The notes under the pieces are model-generated. The model was given only the letters and a program-made list of their open reading frames with translations. It had not been told where the DNA came from and did no database searches. A DNA stretch of 15,687 nt from an uncultured Eggerthellaceae bacterium (GTDB lineage Bacteria > Actinomycetota > Coriobacteriia > Coriobacteriales > Eggerthellaceae). Within the stretch, counting starts at the first letter, position 1. Each line of letters starts with the position of its first letter. Below, piece by piece: positions 14,995 to 15,687 of this stretch. The stretch spans positions 1 through 15,687 of the forward strand of contig CAJURZ010000033.1 in NCBI GenBank assembly GCA_910588905.1, read 5' to 3'. Made by a program: the position numbers and the translations under genes.

Positions 14995-15600
14995 ATGATG
15001 ACAGCGTTGCAAGCAGGCATGACCCGAGATGAGGCCTATGCGCTCCTCAAAGCCCATAACACCGACCCGTTCCACCTCGAGCACGGTGAGACCGTTGAGC
15101 AGACCATGCGCTATTTCGCCCGCGAATACGACCCGGAGAACGAAGGGTTCTGGGGGATCGTGGGACTCCTCCACGACCTTGACTGGGAAGAGCATGATGA
15201 CGAACCGGAGAAGCACACGCTCTATGCTGCTCCCCTGATAGAAGAAGCCGGTGGCACACCCGAGCTCATCCGCGCCATCCAGTCCCATACGTCGGATTTC
15301 AATCCCGATCTACCCAAACCGGAGCTCCAGATGGAGAAGATCCTCTTCGCCACCGAAGAGCTCACCGGGCTCATAGGCGCAGCCATCGTCATGCGTCCCT
15401 CCGGGTCCGTGATGGATTTCGAAGTCAAGAGCCTCAAGAAGAAGTTCAAGGATAAGCGCTTCGCCGCAGGGGTGGACCGTGATGTCATCCGCAGCGGGGC
15501 TGAGATGCTGGGTTGGGAGCTTGATGAGCTGTTCAGCCGCACCATCCAAGCCATGCGCTCCTTCGCCCCCGACCGGGATACCTTCCAACCCGCCTCCTGA
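14995..15600 (+). CDS. HD-domain protein
   Basis: This is a 201-residue cytoplasmic protein of the HD superfamily, metal-dependent phosphohydrolases or their relatives. The N-terminal half has a His at 30 in LEHGETVEQTM, then the metal-binding doublet His60-Asp61 in GLLHDLDWE, and a later SHTSDFNP (97-104) that may provide further ligands. Residues 110-130 (EKILFATEELTGLIGAA) are typical of small HD hydrolases of unknown substrate. The C-terminal 60 residues are Lys/Arg-rich and helical. Two ATG codons are adjacent (14995 and 14998). GAGGG at 10 nt favours the first and AGAGG at 6 nt the second, so the start is uncertain by one residue. The substrate is unknown, and the neighbouring translation genes do not define it. 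Confidence 0.88.
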   Translation: MMTALQAGMTRDEAYALLKAHNTDPFHLEHGETVEQTMRYFAREYDPENEGFWGIVGLLHDLDWEEHDDEPEKHTLYAAPLIEEAGGTPELIRAIQSHTSDFNPDLPKPELQMEKILFATEELTGLIGAAIVMRPSGSVMDFEVKSLKKKFKDKRFAAGVDRDVIRSGAEMLGWELDELFSRTIQAMRSFAPDRDTFQPAS

Positions 15601-15610
15601 ATCAGAGGCG
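15591..15610. terminator. Hairpin at the end of the HD-domain gene, weak terminator candidate
   Basis: CGCCTC/GAGGCG is a 6-bp perfect stem with an 8-nt loop containing the TGA stop of the HD-domain gene. It lies between two convergent genes. No T run follows on either strand, so it may only be a roadblock or processing structure. Confidence 0.22.
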
Positions 15611-15630
15611 AACCATCCAAGCCCCCCCCT

Positions 15631-15687
15631 CTAACCGCGAGGATGGGCCAGCTTCTTAGCCTCCTGAAGACGCTCAGGGGTCAGATG
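15631..15687 (-). CDS. C-terminal end of an unidentified gene
   Basis: On the minus strand an open frame enters from the right edge and ends in TAG at 15631-15633 after 18 residues (HLTPERLQEAKKLAHPRG). The helical, charged character and convergence with the HD-domain gene fit a real C-terminus, but the fragment is too short to identify, and chance openness of 18 codons is possible. Confidence 0.35.
   Translation of the reverse strand, partial: HLTPERLQEAKKLAHPRG

Noticed and set aside
15622..15629. Run of eight C as a possible phase-variable tract
   Set aside because: It lies in the non-coding gap downstream of two convergent genes, in neither a coding frame nor a visible promoter, so slippage would have no obvious effect.

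Overview
The window reads as ordinary chromosome of an anaerobic, moderately high-GC actinobacterium, most likely of class Coriobacteriia. I infer this from the style of the proteins (a Ser/Ala-rich lipoprotein linker, a ferredoxin-dependent 2-oxoacid oxidoreductase, an amino-acid permease with an added outer domain) and from the base composition. No search was possible, so the taxon is an inference. No tRNA, rRNA, CRISPR array, insertion sequence or phage gene was found. Sixteen complete or partial genes were placed with support, plus an 18-codon gene fragment at the right edge; coding density is high and most genes lie on the minus strand.

Left part (1-5207, minus strand, read right to left): a three-gene polar amino-acid ABC importer (lipoprotein binding protein, permease, ATPase) is followed without an evident promoter or terminator by UDP-galactopyranose mutase (glf) and a family 2 glycosyltransferase that runs off the window. 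The last two genes point to a galactofuranose-containing surface glycan.

Middle (5328-11299, minus strand): a HTH-cupin regulator lies upstream of an AMP-forming acyl-CoA synthetase. Four subunits of a 2-oxoacid:ferredoxin oxidoreductase of the ketoisovalerate (Vor) type follow (delta ferredoxin, alpha, beta, gamma), and then a two-helix membrane protein of unknown function. The four subunit genes are packed with 4-nt overlaps or gaps of a few bases. The set interconverts 2-oxo acids, acyl-CoAs and free acids. It could ferment amino acids (2-oxo acid to acyl-CoA to acid) or run in reverse to build amino acids from environmental carboxylic acids.

Right part (11564-15687): a small DUF488-family protein on the plus strand faces the translation-maintenance operon def-fmt-rsmB on the minus strand. 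That operon is divergent from a plus-strand HD-domain protein, with a perfect short dyad in the shared upstream region. The last 57 bases hold the C-terminal end of another minus-strand gene.

I see no clearly new defence or mobile system. The points most worth a second look are the permease with its fused outer domain and long C-terminal tail, the acyl-CoA synthetase/Vor cluster with its cupin regulator and unknown membrane protein, and a hairpin overlapping the stop codon of that regulator.
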